From contig CM065176.1 of assembly GCA_033026295.1 (NCBI GenBank), forward strand, positions 11,325,945-11,389,944: a stretch of 64,000 bases of DNA. The letters are read 5' to 3'. The notes under the pieces are model-generated. The model did not search any database. It saw only the letters and a program-made list of their open reading frames with translations, and was not told the origin of the DNA. The DNA is from Channa striata. Lineage: Eukaryota > Chordata > Actinopteri > Anabantiformes > Channidae. Positions 35,401-46,567 of this stretch are shown here, piece by piece; position 1 is the first letter of the stretch; each line of letters starts with the position of its first letter. The position numbers were made by a program, and so were the translations under genes.

Positions 35401-37827
35401 GCCCTATGGGCCAAAGGAAGTCTTGGATAAGAAGTTCAGTTAGAGCTTAGTGTGGATCAAAGTGGAGATTAAACAGGTTGGCAAGCACATTGATGCGTCC
35501 AATTATCAAGCCCGTGAAATTTGATGGATTGCTTGGAATCTTAGCGACATCGTCACTGAGTTGTTTGTGGACTTTCTCTCATTGATCATGCGAGCTAAAC
35601 TAATTGTGTGGTTTAAATATGAGATTGCAGAGTATAGAAAAGAAAAGAGGGAACGCAAAAGATGGATATGAAACACCACACTGACAAAGACAAGGTCCCT
35701 ACTGTACACTGCACAACCCGAGGTGGCACAAAGACTGATGGCACAGAACGGAAACAAGCGCACACTGACACATTTGCAGACCCACAGACCTGCTCCTCCA
35801 TCTTACCACTCGCACACCTTGACTACATTATTTTATTACCTCTGAGCCCTACAGGATATCAGCAGTGATGTTTCATACCCTCCAAAACAACATCATGAAT
35901 AATAAATGCCAGATCTCAAAATAAATAACACACATCATTAATGTATTCAGAGCCTCCATAAAAGGGGGCAGCTGTAGGTTCTACAGTACTCCCCCAACTC
36001 AGTCTCTGAACAGGTGGATTTGTGAAGAACATCAGGCACAGGGAGATGAATTATAATATTGATATTGTTGCATCAAAATAACAATGACAATCTAAAAATA
36101 GTGAGCAGACGTGAAACTGTGAGAATTTCACATCAGTTCGATCTGACGCTTAGACAGTTTAAATTGCACATGCTACGCAATGTGACATGGCATCAGTGTT
36201 GTGACTTTTGTGAAAACTGTATTAAATTTCTGCTTATGCTTGGTTAAACCTATGAGTAATCATCTCCCCCTTTTTAAAAATATGTTAGCTCTAATTTAAA
36301 CTTGGCAGAGCAAATCAATGATAAGTGGCCTTGACTTGAGCATGCCACAAATTTGGTATATTCCTTTTAGCTGGATGGGACCTACGTAGCATACCCGACA
36401 TGATTACTGCATTATCTAATTGCATCCCAACACATTTATTATTCAGGCCTTGACAATATAATACTCTCTGGAAAAGAAAGATAACTGTGCGCCTTAGCAG
36501 CGGACATAGTAAAACGATGATGCACATCATGGTGTGGTACATTTTAAAGCCTGAGCCTCCACTGCGTTAGTGTCAATCGATCTTTATTTTTACTAATGCT
36601 GAAAGCATAACCAATAATCTATACTGGAGCACTCTCTTAAGTAAGGTTCTCCACTTGCCCTTGCTAGCCGAGGAACAGCGGTTCTCGTATGCGTCTTGCC
36701 CTCACAGTCACATTCTTTACCGTGGCAGCACAACAGCTCTTTAACATTCACCAAAGATGGAGTCATCTTCACCGTTATGTTTCAACGGTGTTCGCCGTGC
36801 TCGCGTCAATACGATGTAATTACACGTGTCACATTACCTGGGACGACGGTGAATAATGCCTTTTACTACTGACACGTTAATATCTTCATGTAGTATTTAA
36901 AGTAATGGATGCTGGCATCAATATCTGACTAACCCAAAGCTTCGCTATAAAGAAGTGTCTCTACCAGCCAAGACTCATGTGCTCTCAAAAGCTACATAAA
37001 TCAAGATAAAGGGTATGGCCTCCAGTGATTGTTCCCACACACCAAATAAGACCTTAAGTAGTAAGGAGTGGCCACCAGAGATCCACAGACTCCCAACTGA
37101 CGGAGAAGTGAAAGCTTTAATTCAAAACCATTAGACAAGTTGTTCATATGGTAGTGTGGTGTAAATCATGGACCTACACCCTCAAATTACACGTGATTGA
37201 CATGGAAATGATGTAGCTTCAAGGATTTTTATGAAAAACGCTACTCCACTGCCTTTTAAAAGCAAAGTGCGATTGAATGTTAATAGGTTTTATTTGCCTG
37301 CTTGTCCAGAGACCAGGGAAATGTAAGGAAAGACGAGTGGAGTGGAAAAGGGGGGAGCCTTATTCAAAGAAATCTCCTTCGACTGAAAAAAGAGCAAGAG
37401 GGTGCTGCTCTTTACTACCACATGCCAGACACACGGACAGGCAGGTCGACAGTTATGAAGACAGATGAATGATGCAAAGCCTTCAGCATGGAGGGAAATG
37501 AGATCAGATGTTGACAGCTAGATGGACAGATCCCTGGTCCGGAATTCAAATGTTCACATCTACTATTGTCTGCATGCTCACCTATCTGCAAATTCACTCT
37601 TTTTCGCTCTCTCGTACATTGTTGTATAATACAACGGAGTTTAGCATAATATGTGCAGTACAGCAGGTTGCCTGAGATAAATGCTTCACAAGCAGTAATC
37701 TTTCTGAATACCTGAAGGCTCCTGTGTCAGCCGCCATGCTAAAAAAATCTGCAACGTGTATTTCATAATTCATAGCACAGAGGCAGCATTTATAAATTAG
37801 GTTTTAAAGTGCCGAAGCAATGGGAGT

Positions 37828-37841
37828 GGGGGGGGGGGGGG
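37828..37841 (+). repeat. 14-G homopolymer
   Basis: Uninterrupted G run just upstream of the CpG-rich block. Confidence 0.95.
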
Positions 37842-37977
37842 ATTACACTGAACTGTTATGGGGTTGTCAAAGTTGTCAAAGTACTTCCCTCATGCTCTTT
37901 ACTCCATCCTGTGATTGTGGTGCTGCTCTTCCTCCCACCGTAAACAGCAGTGGAGGCCTTGTAGCATTGTACCTTGG

Positions 37978-37996
37978 GACAGACAGACAGACAGAC
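37978..37996 (+). repeat. (CAGA)n microsatellite
   Basis: Four to five CAGA units. Confidence 0.85.
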
Positions 37997-38177
37997 ACAG
38001 CATATGTCGTTCTGTGTTTGTCAGGGGACAGAGCTCCGATGTGACCATCAGCCTGAGGCCACTGTCACACCGCCTCACAGCGAACAGGCGAGGGGGGGTC
38101 GGTAGGTGGCAGTCGCGTCCCATTTGCAAGAGGCACGCTGAAGGACTTTCTCCCTCTTTCTTTCTGTCTCTCCTGTC

Positions 38178-38185
38178 TATTTAAA
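38178..38185 (+). promoter_or_regulatory. TATA-like box
   Basis: TATTTAAA directly before a TC-rich tract; it would put a start near 38205-38215 if used. Weak on its own. Confidence 0.25.
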
Positions 38186-38228
38186 CCTCTCTCTCCCCCC
38201 CTCCTCTCTCTCTCTCTCTCTCTTTCTC
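38186..38228 (+). repeat. Pyrimidine tract with (TC)n
   Basis: Unbroken C/T tract containing about ten TC units, next to the TATA-like box. Confidence 0.9.
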
Positions 38229-39908
38229 GCGCACACGCACGGATGCGCGCTAAAACAATAATATTCATTATCTTTCCCCTTATTAAAAGTGACTAATGGA
38301 TGACAAGGACGGAGGTAAAGAAACAATTAATTAATGTCCTTCTTCTCCCCGGAGTGAGGATGGAGATTTTTTCACCAGGCACCGAAGTTCAAACGGAGCC
38401 TTATGGAGGCTGACGGAGAGCGGAAGCAGTATTTCCTCCTCTCACCGCCTCAGTCCTGTGGCTGACGCCAGCGGTGATCCACCAGCAGTGACCGGCAGAA
38501 CAGTCTCAGCTGGAGAGAGAGTCTTGTCAGTGGGAGGTAACCTACATGCTGTTCCCCCCTTGTGCAACTCAACAATTCAGAGTCCGTCCGAGCCGAGCCG
38601 CGCTTTTACGCACACGCCGAGCGCACGGAGCGTCCGTGGATGCAGCCTGCGTGCGCGCGTTGGAACGGGCTATTGTTTTTTTTATTTTATTAATATTTTT
38701 TGAAGCAGCTGAAAACCAGTTTCAGTCCGAGACAAGAGAAGAAGACGGGGCTTGAAGATCAGCACTGTGTGGATAATAACTCTTGGGCGATCTCGTTTGC
38801 GGGGCTTGAATTGCCCAAATGCGAACAGGGATGGAGCGAGGGCGCAGAAGTGATGACCGCCTTTTGTGAACTATAACTCCGGTCCTGACAGGGTGAGATA
38901 AAGGCTCGGAAACCATGTAAGAACTGAGCTTTTCTTTCCCAACAAAGACTCCCCACACTTGAAACCACTGACTGAATTCCTCGTAGGCTTTTAAGGGCTT
39001 CTTGAGGATACTTGCTGGATTTGTTTTTTGCGTTCTCGACAAACGCTTCTTTTTTTTTCCCCCCCCAAAAAAAATGGAGAACGGAGCGACATGAGGAGAG
39101 AGATCATCTTAAATCTCAGCAGCCTTATACATTTCTCAGTGTGCAGGATGTACATTCAGCCTCTGAACTTATTCCATCGCGTTAACCAGGAGGGAAAATA
39201 GAAATAAGGAGCTTTGATATCCGCACTGGGTTGTGAGGTGAAATCTAATCAGATCCGGCAGAGGTGATGACTAAGAAGTAACAGAGACGTGAATAAAAGT
39301 TGCATTTGAAAACCAGTGAGCCAGACATTAAAATAACCTGCCCCTCATTCTATGGATCGTGCTGTGCCAAACAGTTTAAGAAACGGGATCTATCCACCTG
39401 GGAATGGATGGAATGAGCTTTTCTTTGGGTGTTGTGGACAGATTGCGTTTTTAAAACCCCCGTATTTAGCTTTGTGAGGAAATAAAAAAAAAAAAAACCC
39501 GGCGTCACCGCATCTTTGCCCAACTCATCACATGGAGAAAACCCGGGAGCACAGTGGGCAGCGCTTTGCATCGGGAGAGTAGTTTCGACAATGGCACTTG
39601 TGGGCGCCTCCGCGCTTCATGCGTCCTGAAGAGAGAGAAGGAAAAAAAAAAAAAAAAGGAGGAAATAATTTTCGGGAGCATCCTCGTCACTGTGAGAGCC
39701 CGACATCCAGACTGATGTGTGGATTACACGCCAAGTCGAACGCAATGTGTCTTACGAGAAAGTCTCAGCGGGGATTTTGCCCAAATCGCCAGACAATTGC
39801 GGATTTTTGTCGATGCAGTTTTTGAGGGGAGGGGGGGGGAAGCGGGAAAGGGACTGTGCTCCGTCTAAAGCAGAGAGACCCCACGGACCTCGACGTCTTC
39901 GTGAACAA
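38210..39908 (+). other. Candidate untranslated first exon of an unidentified gene
   Basis: The block ends at a consensus donor, AACAA followed by GTAAGT (GT at 39909-39910). It has many short upstream open frames and no long one starting with ATG: for instance a 6-codon frame from 39074, a 36-codon frame from 39091 to 39201, and a 12-codon frame from 39591. That pattern fits a long 5' UTR, as in many neuronal and developmental genes whose coding starts in a later exon. Alternative donors are possible near 38537 (GAGGTAAC) and 38891 (AGGGTGAG). The 5' limit is a guess. I do not recognise the gene; its coding exons would lie beyond 64000. Confidence 0.4.
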
Positions 39909-39914
39909 GTAAGT
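39903..39914 (+). other. Splice donor
   Basis: GTAAGT at 39909-39914, a full match to the vertebrate donor core, at the edge of the CpG-rich exon-like block. Confidence 0.5.
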
Positions 39915-40385
39915 TAGTGTCTGTGGTGTGAGGAGAATCTCGGTCTGATCGCATGACTCTCTCCATAACATAACTACACCATCAGCCTGTACTTCCTGCT
40001 GGATGTCCATATGTGAGATGTGTTGTACACTTCTTTTTGGAATGTATGAAGTGCATTGATGTAAAGTAGAACAGGGCACAGGGTCCTCAGAGCTGCAGCC
40101 TCCCACTAAAGGAGCAATAATCGTGCGCTGATTTTCAAGATAAGGGGCGAGATGCGCGCACCCGCGTGGCTCCGCTCGCGTTTCCATGCGCGCCCTTGAC
40201 TCCAGTGCGCGGGCATGAGGCTTAAATGTCATGAACATTAAAAAAAAAAAGGAAGACTTTAGCAGGTTCACAGAAAGAGCAGGACAAATATTTGTGAAAG
40301 AATATGTAATGAACAGGCCGGGCCTCGGCTTTTAAATGTTTTAACATGCTGAATGCGCACAAGGCAACTGCAGTGCACCCATCAC

Positions 40386-40419
40386 CATCCATCCATCCAT
40401 CCGTCCGTCCATCCGTCCA
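40386..40419 (+). repeat. (ATCC/GTCC)n microsatellite
   Basis: Eight tetranucleotide units, mixed ATCC and GTCC; the reverse complement of the GATG-type tail. Confidence 0.9.
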
Positions 40420-43400
40420 GTCTACACCTGCAGCTCAGCCGCTTTACAAATGAACCGTATTGAGCCAATATTTTATGGTTGAATATGTAAAAATTTTGGC
40501 ATTAGAGTTTAAAATTTTAGAATTGCATGTATGATTTTTTTTTATTCCAGCATTAGTCTCCTTCCTCTTCTTGGCATGATTCACACAGAAGACGCTTGTT
40601 CGCTGCCTCAGTCCGAGCTTGAGAGGGAGCTGTCCTTCTTTTGTGGTGCTGAAATTCAAATCTGCCGTCTTCGCTCTGAACCTGCTCAGTTGGAGACGAC
40701 ATGCTTGTAGTTCATGGTTTGGAAATGCGAGCAGCTCGACTGCTGAACATAATCTCTTCCCAGTGTGCATCTAAGCAACAGTTGATAGATCTGAGGGGAC
40801 ATGCAAAGGCAAGTTGCAGCTGTCCTCAGTTGCATTGGAAAAATCCAAAGTTAAGCAAACACACAGCAGCTCAAATAAATGTGTCATCTGTCTATCTGCT
40901 TCCTGTTTCTCTTAATTAAGGATTAACAACATTCTATTATGAGCATTTCCCCTTCAGGTTTGTGCACACGCTTGTTAAATGTTTCATATCAGTGCTTAAA
41001 AACTCTCTGTGGCAGGTGAGCTTAAAAATAGTTGTCTGTCATGTTGATGATAAACCAGTGTTGGCGGTTAAAGTATAAATAGAGGTGGCTGTCACCCTTC
41101 AGACAAAGGATGAATTGCATCTCTCACCTGTGAAAGTGAGAAACATGGCAAACATTATTCACCCACTGAAAGAAAAACCCTCTATATGATGGAATGGCAT
41201 CACCTTGGGGAGACAAATTAGACTGCCGTTTTTATGTTTTTGCCTTGTCAGAGGCTTTAGCATGATAAATCCTCCCCACATATTCCCAAGATTGCAGTTG
41301 TTTGGTGGCAACTGCTGCAGAGTGATCCATAGTAATAAGCAGAGACACACTTCCTCCTCTCCATTTAACACTCCTCAGACCCTCTCCGCCCTGTTGAGGG
41401 ACAGATTACGAGCTGGAGGTTTGTGATGTCACTGGCTATGTACAAATGCGGCCAACACAAGGAACGAATGGGTTTGTTTCACGGCATCAGTGTGTGTTTA
41501 TTTCACTATTGCTGGAGTGACAGCAGCTGTGTCCCCAGTGTGTTCCTATTAGTCCTTTTAAGCAGTGGGAAATAGCCTCAGAGCAGGTGCAGCAGAGGGA
41601 CCAAGAGGGACTTCCTGCTGTTCACACAATGCAAGTCTCAAGCTGATAATGGCGCTACTGTAGACATCTGTTTTATGTCCAATTTTTCCAGCCATTGTTG
41701 TCTGACTTATCTATTGAAAATCATTCCAAGCAGCCCTGTCAGAAAATTAATGAACTTGTCAGCGGGAAAAGGGCAGAGCTGCAATGAGGTGCCAGGGTCT
41801 TGCAAAGCAACAGACTGTATACCCATGTTCCCTTCCCCTACTCCCTTTGTCATTTTCCTTCCTGAGCCTGTGACTCAGTTCAGATCAGGGCCAGCACTTT
41901 GTGCCATATAATAAAATGTTCATTTCTCAAATCGGATTAATCTCTGTAAAGCCGGGCTTAGGACACCATTAGCATTCATTTCTTTCACTGCCGGGGACTT
42001 GTATCAATAATGGAGCTACCTCTACATTTTTTTCATTTTCTCTGTGTATAAAATCTCTCAGGGGGTTTCATTCAACGAGAAGGCGAACAGTTACACGCGT
42101 CTGTTATCTGTTCCCCGGCCTTTTGTACTGGGGACTGTAGCACTGATGCAGGGGGTCTGAAGCAGTTGGCCTGATAGGAGCTGGGAGCCCTAATGCTGAC
42201 GGAGGCAAAGCAAAACCCATTCTTAATTATGACAGACATTGTAAAGTGGAACTCATATTCAAACACAAAAAGACAATGTATGCATTTCATTTAACCTCCT
42301 ATTAGCACAGCATATTTCTTTTGAAATTAGCAAAGTATATCTGCACACAGGATTTTCACACCCACATGTGAACAGAAACAGTCACACACGGCTGCTGTGC
42401 CAAACGTTCAGACAAAGTTCAGTGAAGTGCACCATGACTGACGGGGCTAGACGAGAGTGACCGTGAGGAACTGAGGTCTGTAGGATGACATGGCGTTGGA
42501 AATCTGACATTGTGAATGTGACAACAAAAAATAAAAAAGTACCTCACTTCCTTTAAACTGTGCTGCTGGTGTGTGACGCACGCGATGCTTTGAAGAGCGT
42601 GTTGTGGTCAGATTGGGTTGGCTGTAAAAACGTAGCACTTGGTCCCTCTTTTGTAACTCGCAGGCTCGCTGTCACAATAACATCCCGTACAGCCTCGTAT
42701 AATCCTTTATACCACTGAGGACAGTGGGTTGAAACTGAGACTGTATGCCGTTCATGCTCGTATAATGTAATCTACTCTGTCAACCAGACACACGCAAGCA
42801 TCTCGGACACAGCACGCGTACACAGACGGACGTGAACGGTATCTGCAGTGGCCCCACTCATTAGTCATCCTCTCCAGCGTGTCTGTCTGGATGTTCAGTC
42901 GAGGGAAAGAACAGCTGAGCAGGGGGATGGCCGCAGCACATTCCGCCAGTCGATGGATTAATCAATTGGTGTTCCAGCTCAGCCCATCCATCTCAAGGAA
43001 TAATCTGGGAGACATCATAAAAGTGCCATTCTGTCATTCTAGAGGCCAGGGAGCATTGCTTCTTTTCTTTTTTTTTCTGCGCCTCTCTACTCTGCCACTC
43101 TTATCCTGACAACAGGAGTGGATTAGATGGAATATAGACAAGCGTGTACAGCGAGGCAGCGCTGTGAGGCGTTTTCTAGTCTTTCTTTCCTGTTTTCAAA
43201 CAACACAGTTTGAAATATTTTTGCCCCTGTGACTCAGGGCTAAAAAGGAATTCTTCCAACTCTATCACCATCTCCCTGTTTCCTTGCTTCCTTTTGTGAA
43301 ATTCAGCTAAGAGCACTGACCTGAATTCGGAATGCATCATTACTCACAACTTGCCTTACATCACCCACCTTGCCAGTCGTGATGATGCTGTCTTTTTGAC

Positions 43401-44726
43401 TTAGTAATCCTCACCTTCCTCTCCGCTGCTGGTCTGTTTTTTCCTTGACCTTACTGAATGTCACATGCTGCTAAAATGAGAGTGACAGCACCCGGGGTAG
43501 GACTGATGTGACAGCTCCGTGAATAACAGCTTGCATGAGTACAGCACAAATACTCACACGCACATTTTCTAAGACACACATTAATAGAGAGATATATATA
43601 TGCACTACAGCGGAGTCCTTTTCTCCTGCCTTTGGGGCACATGGGTAGTGTCTGCTTAAAGTGATACTGGGCCTGGCCACCTCATTAATTCTTGCTGCTA
43701 AATTAAAAGGTTAAATGGCTGGGAAAGGGTGGCGGACTGTCGCACACAGCTCAGCTTTGTTTTTCCAGAATGTGCCTCCTGAATGAAAGTAACACTCAGA
43801 AAAAAAAGTGTAGAAAAACGTAAAAGACAGTAAAAAAAAGTCAGTAGAAAGACAAAGAGTAAAAAAAAATGGAAAGTGATAGAAAAGGAGAGACCTTCCT
43901 CTCAAGTGCTGTCTTCTCAATCTTTTGTTGTTGACAGTGGAATTCCGAGTGAGCTGAATGTGCCCGGTGCTCTGTGCTCTAAACACTCAAAGTTAAAAAC
44001 ATTTGAACTGGTGAATTGCCCTTCAAACAGGTTTTAGTGGTTGCATAGCAACAGAGCCATGACTAGCGCATCCCCAGGCAGTTTATGAGCTGCTAGCTGA
44101 AATAGATGTTTTAGATGGACACCGGGCTTCAGCGACAAAACCAGTAGGAATCAGAACTTAATGCTGCCAGCTATTTTAAAATACGCAAACTGTGAGTCTG
44201 CTAGAAACGACGGTTCTAAATTCATTCATTCATTAACATGAATTTTCTTCACATTGTCAACCGAGATTACCGAGTTACTTTCTCGGTCTTAAAGTCGTCT
44301 CAAGATAAACACGAAGCGAGTGTACGTGTGTGCAAGAGAATGTACTACTTAGCTTTTAGCTTAGTGTTGTCTTAGAGATGTAAATGTAATGGACACTTGA
44401 CCTGATGGAGCTGATGGACCTCTACCCTAGGACAAGATGCAGTTCTTTATACAGGGTTTTGTCCATAATGGCAAGTTTTATCTGTTGAATGCAAAAAAAA
44501 AAAGTGTGCATGAATCAAATAAAACAAATCACTAAAAAAAAAAACAGAACCATTTACGCTTGATTTTTAAAAACTAAAGAACTGATGAACATAAGACTGG
44601 ACATTATCAGACAAGTGTCATTACAACAAGTCCTTCCACCTTAAAAACCCACTCAACAAACTGTTGGTTGAAATAGCGCCCCCACATGTGGAGGCAGATT
44701 TCTTTTAAAACTGCACCGTTTTGTGA
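40420..44726. other. Non-coding, probable first intron
   Basis: Downstream of the donor at 39909. No exon-like frame recognised. The stretch 41880-42300 has an even base composition with homeodomain-type TAAT cores and looks like candidate conserved non-coding sequence, unproven. Confidence 0.45.
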
Positions 44727-45148
44727 GTTATGGAATGAGTTCCCTTCCATAAATCAAGAGCGTAGTTTTCAATTTGAGAGCATACTTTACAACTTCAACC
44801 CCTCCTCGCATTCAGCCACTGTTGCTCACTTACAAAACTTTTGCGCTTGGATCTCTGGGCTCGCTGTCAGAAATAGCCAGACACAACCCTATCAAAATTC
44901 ACCAGCCAATAGGATTCATGCTGATCAATCACGTAACGGGGGCGGGCAGAACGAAAACGCGCATCAGCTATTACCGTTATCATTCTCCTGTGTATCTGAG
45001 TGAGATGAGTGAACATAGAGGAGAAGCCTCAGGCTGCTGCTTTACATTCCCGGAGTTGTACAACCTCCTATGAAGGAGAACAAAGGGAAATCTCTGTGCA
45101 GCAGCCTGTCTCCAAGTCCTACTCTCAGGTTAGTCACATTATTCTTTT
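44727..45148 (+). repeat. Left arm of the long inverted repeat
   Basis: In order: CCAGCCAATAGG (a CCAAT box, about 44902), a second CAAT near 44926, GGGGGCGGGCAGAACG (a GC box, about 44939), a GAGGAGAAGCCTCAGGCTGC block, an ATG at 45070 opening a 19-codon frame (MKENKGKSLCSS...), and CTCAG followed by GTTAGT, a donor-like site (GT at 45129). Order and spacing resemble a small promoter plus first exon. Confidence 0.65.
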
Positions 45149-46246
45149 TAATTTTTTTTTTTGTTTTCATTACCACAGCTAACTAAAACCAAAAAACACA
45201 GCTGGGAGAATAAAAATTACAACAAAATATCCTGTTATACCAACACGTGATCAAGCAGTTGAACAGTATGAAATAAAAATGTAAACATGATCAACTTCAA
45301 ATATTTGTTGCAGGACTGATTAGACTTTATTAACTACATGTATCTGCCAACTACTATAACAATCTACCAGCTGAGTGTAGTTAACAAATACAATAATTTA
45401 CTTGATAATAATCACTTGATCCCCTGAAATATCAGGACCAAAATTTACATTATTTTTCACATTGTATTGCCATTTAGGAGGATTCAGCCTATTGATTTTT
45501 GAAATATACTGAATCAGACTAAGAGGTGTTAGCTTTATTATTAAGATTAATAATAGTAGCTTAAAAAATAATAACCTTAGAATGGAGTTCATCCTAAACA
45601 AAAATCTATTTTCATCATAAAAAAAATGTATTTAAAAGCATAACTTAGTGTAACTAACATGTGTCATGTTACACCACCACGATAGACATAAAATGAAACA
45701 AACATAATTTTCTTTAATTTAAGGGTTTGTCATAAATCTGTCATAACCTGTGTGGTAAATTTAGAAGCTCAATAGCAGGCGTCTGTGTGGGGCTTGGCTC
45801 ATCCAGAGAAACTGTTCACATATGACAATTCGGAATCTAGGATTCTACAGGAACATGTCACCCTCTCCAGGTTAGAAGTGCAGCGGTGACACAAACCTGG
45901 GAGACTTTGTCAGGTCCTCACCTACATGCCCAAACATAACCAAGACATATTCGATTAAAAAAACACACTTCTGACATATTAAGTAAAAATAAAGTAATAG
46001 GCAGACATGACAAACAAGGGAGATGTGATTCAAACTTTGAGGTTATTATAAGCAAACTAAAACTGGTTATGTTTTGTTTAGAACTCATACAACAGGCCTT
46101 TATTAGCATCAGTGTGTCCTGTTTCTATAGCTAAAAATGATTTCCAATAAATACCCAGACTGTGTGGTCGCTTGTTACTAGGCATTTGTAGCTTTAGTCC
46201 AAGGCCACTAGGTTTTGGTTATCAATGCTGCAAAAAGTGTAAAAAT

Positions 46247-46567
46247 GAATAAAGAATAACACGACTAACCTGACATAAGGACTGCTGCACAGTGATTTCT
46301 ATTTGTTCTCCTTCATAGCAGGTTGTAAAACTCCAGGAATGTAAAGCAGCAGCTTGAAGCTTCTCCTCTACCTTCACTCGTTGTAGTTACACAGGACAAT
46401 GCTAATGCCAAAGCCAATGGCATGTGCACGTTCTCGTCAGCGTTCTGCCCGCCCCGCTACATGATTGGACAGAGTGTAACCTATCGGCTGGTGGATTTTG
46501 ACAGGGTTATCTCGAGTTATTTCCTGAAAGCGAGCTTGATTTATAAATGGGAAATCATTTCATAGTG
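46247..46567 (-). repeat. Right arm of the long inverted repeat
   Basis: The minus-strand mirror of the left arm, keeping a CCAAT box (TCCAATCATG), the GC-rich GGGGCGGGCAGAACGC box, the GAGGAGAAGCTTCAAGCTGC block, the ATGAAGGAGAACAAA start and the CAG/GTTAGT donor-like site. The short frame stops at its sixth codon, unlike the left arm. Confidence 0.65.

Larger units (their letters stand above)
32406..38059. other. Non-coding, no recognised gene
   Basis: If 32334-32405 is real, the first part could be its 3' UTR. Otherwise no domain, RNA gene or repeat family recognised. CpG-containing patches near 36640-36850 stand out in composition. Confidence 0.45.
38060..40215 (+). promoter_or_regulatory. 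CpG-rich promoter-like block
   Basis: CG dinucleotides become frequent here and are rare elsewhere, for example in CGAGCCGAGCCGCGC near 38590, CGTGCGCGCG near 38650 and GCGCGCACCCGCG near 40150. A TATTTAAA sequence (38178-38185) and a pyrimidine tract (38186-38228) lie at its left side. A splice donor at 39909 gives plus orientation. This composition is typical of a vertebrate promoter with a long GC-rich first exon. The transcription start cannot be placed exactly. Confidence 0.55.
44727..46567. mobile_element. Long inverted-repeat element with promoter-like arms
   Basis: The segment 44859-45148 recurs inverted at 46247-46535, about 290 bp per arm with roughly four in five bases alike, and weaker similarity continues outward (44727-44760 with the reverse of 46535-46567). 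The arms face each other across about 1.1 kb (45149-46246). The left arm has an extra block of roughly 90 bp (44765-44858) missing from the right. It may be a single fold-back/MITE-like element with long TIRs, or two copies of one repeat in opposite orientation. No transposase is seen in the spacer. Confidence 0.65.

Noticed and set aside
39765..40271. 168-codon minus-strand frame opposite the CpG-rich block
   Set aside because: Stops are under-represented in GC-rich DNA. The product has no recognised domain and lies antisense to the better-supported exon.
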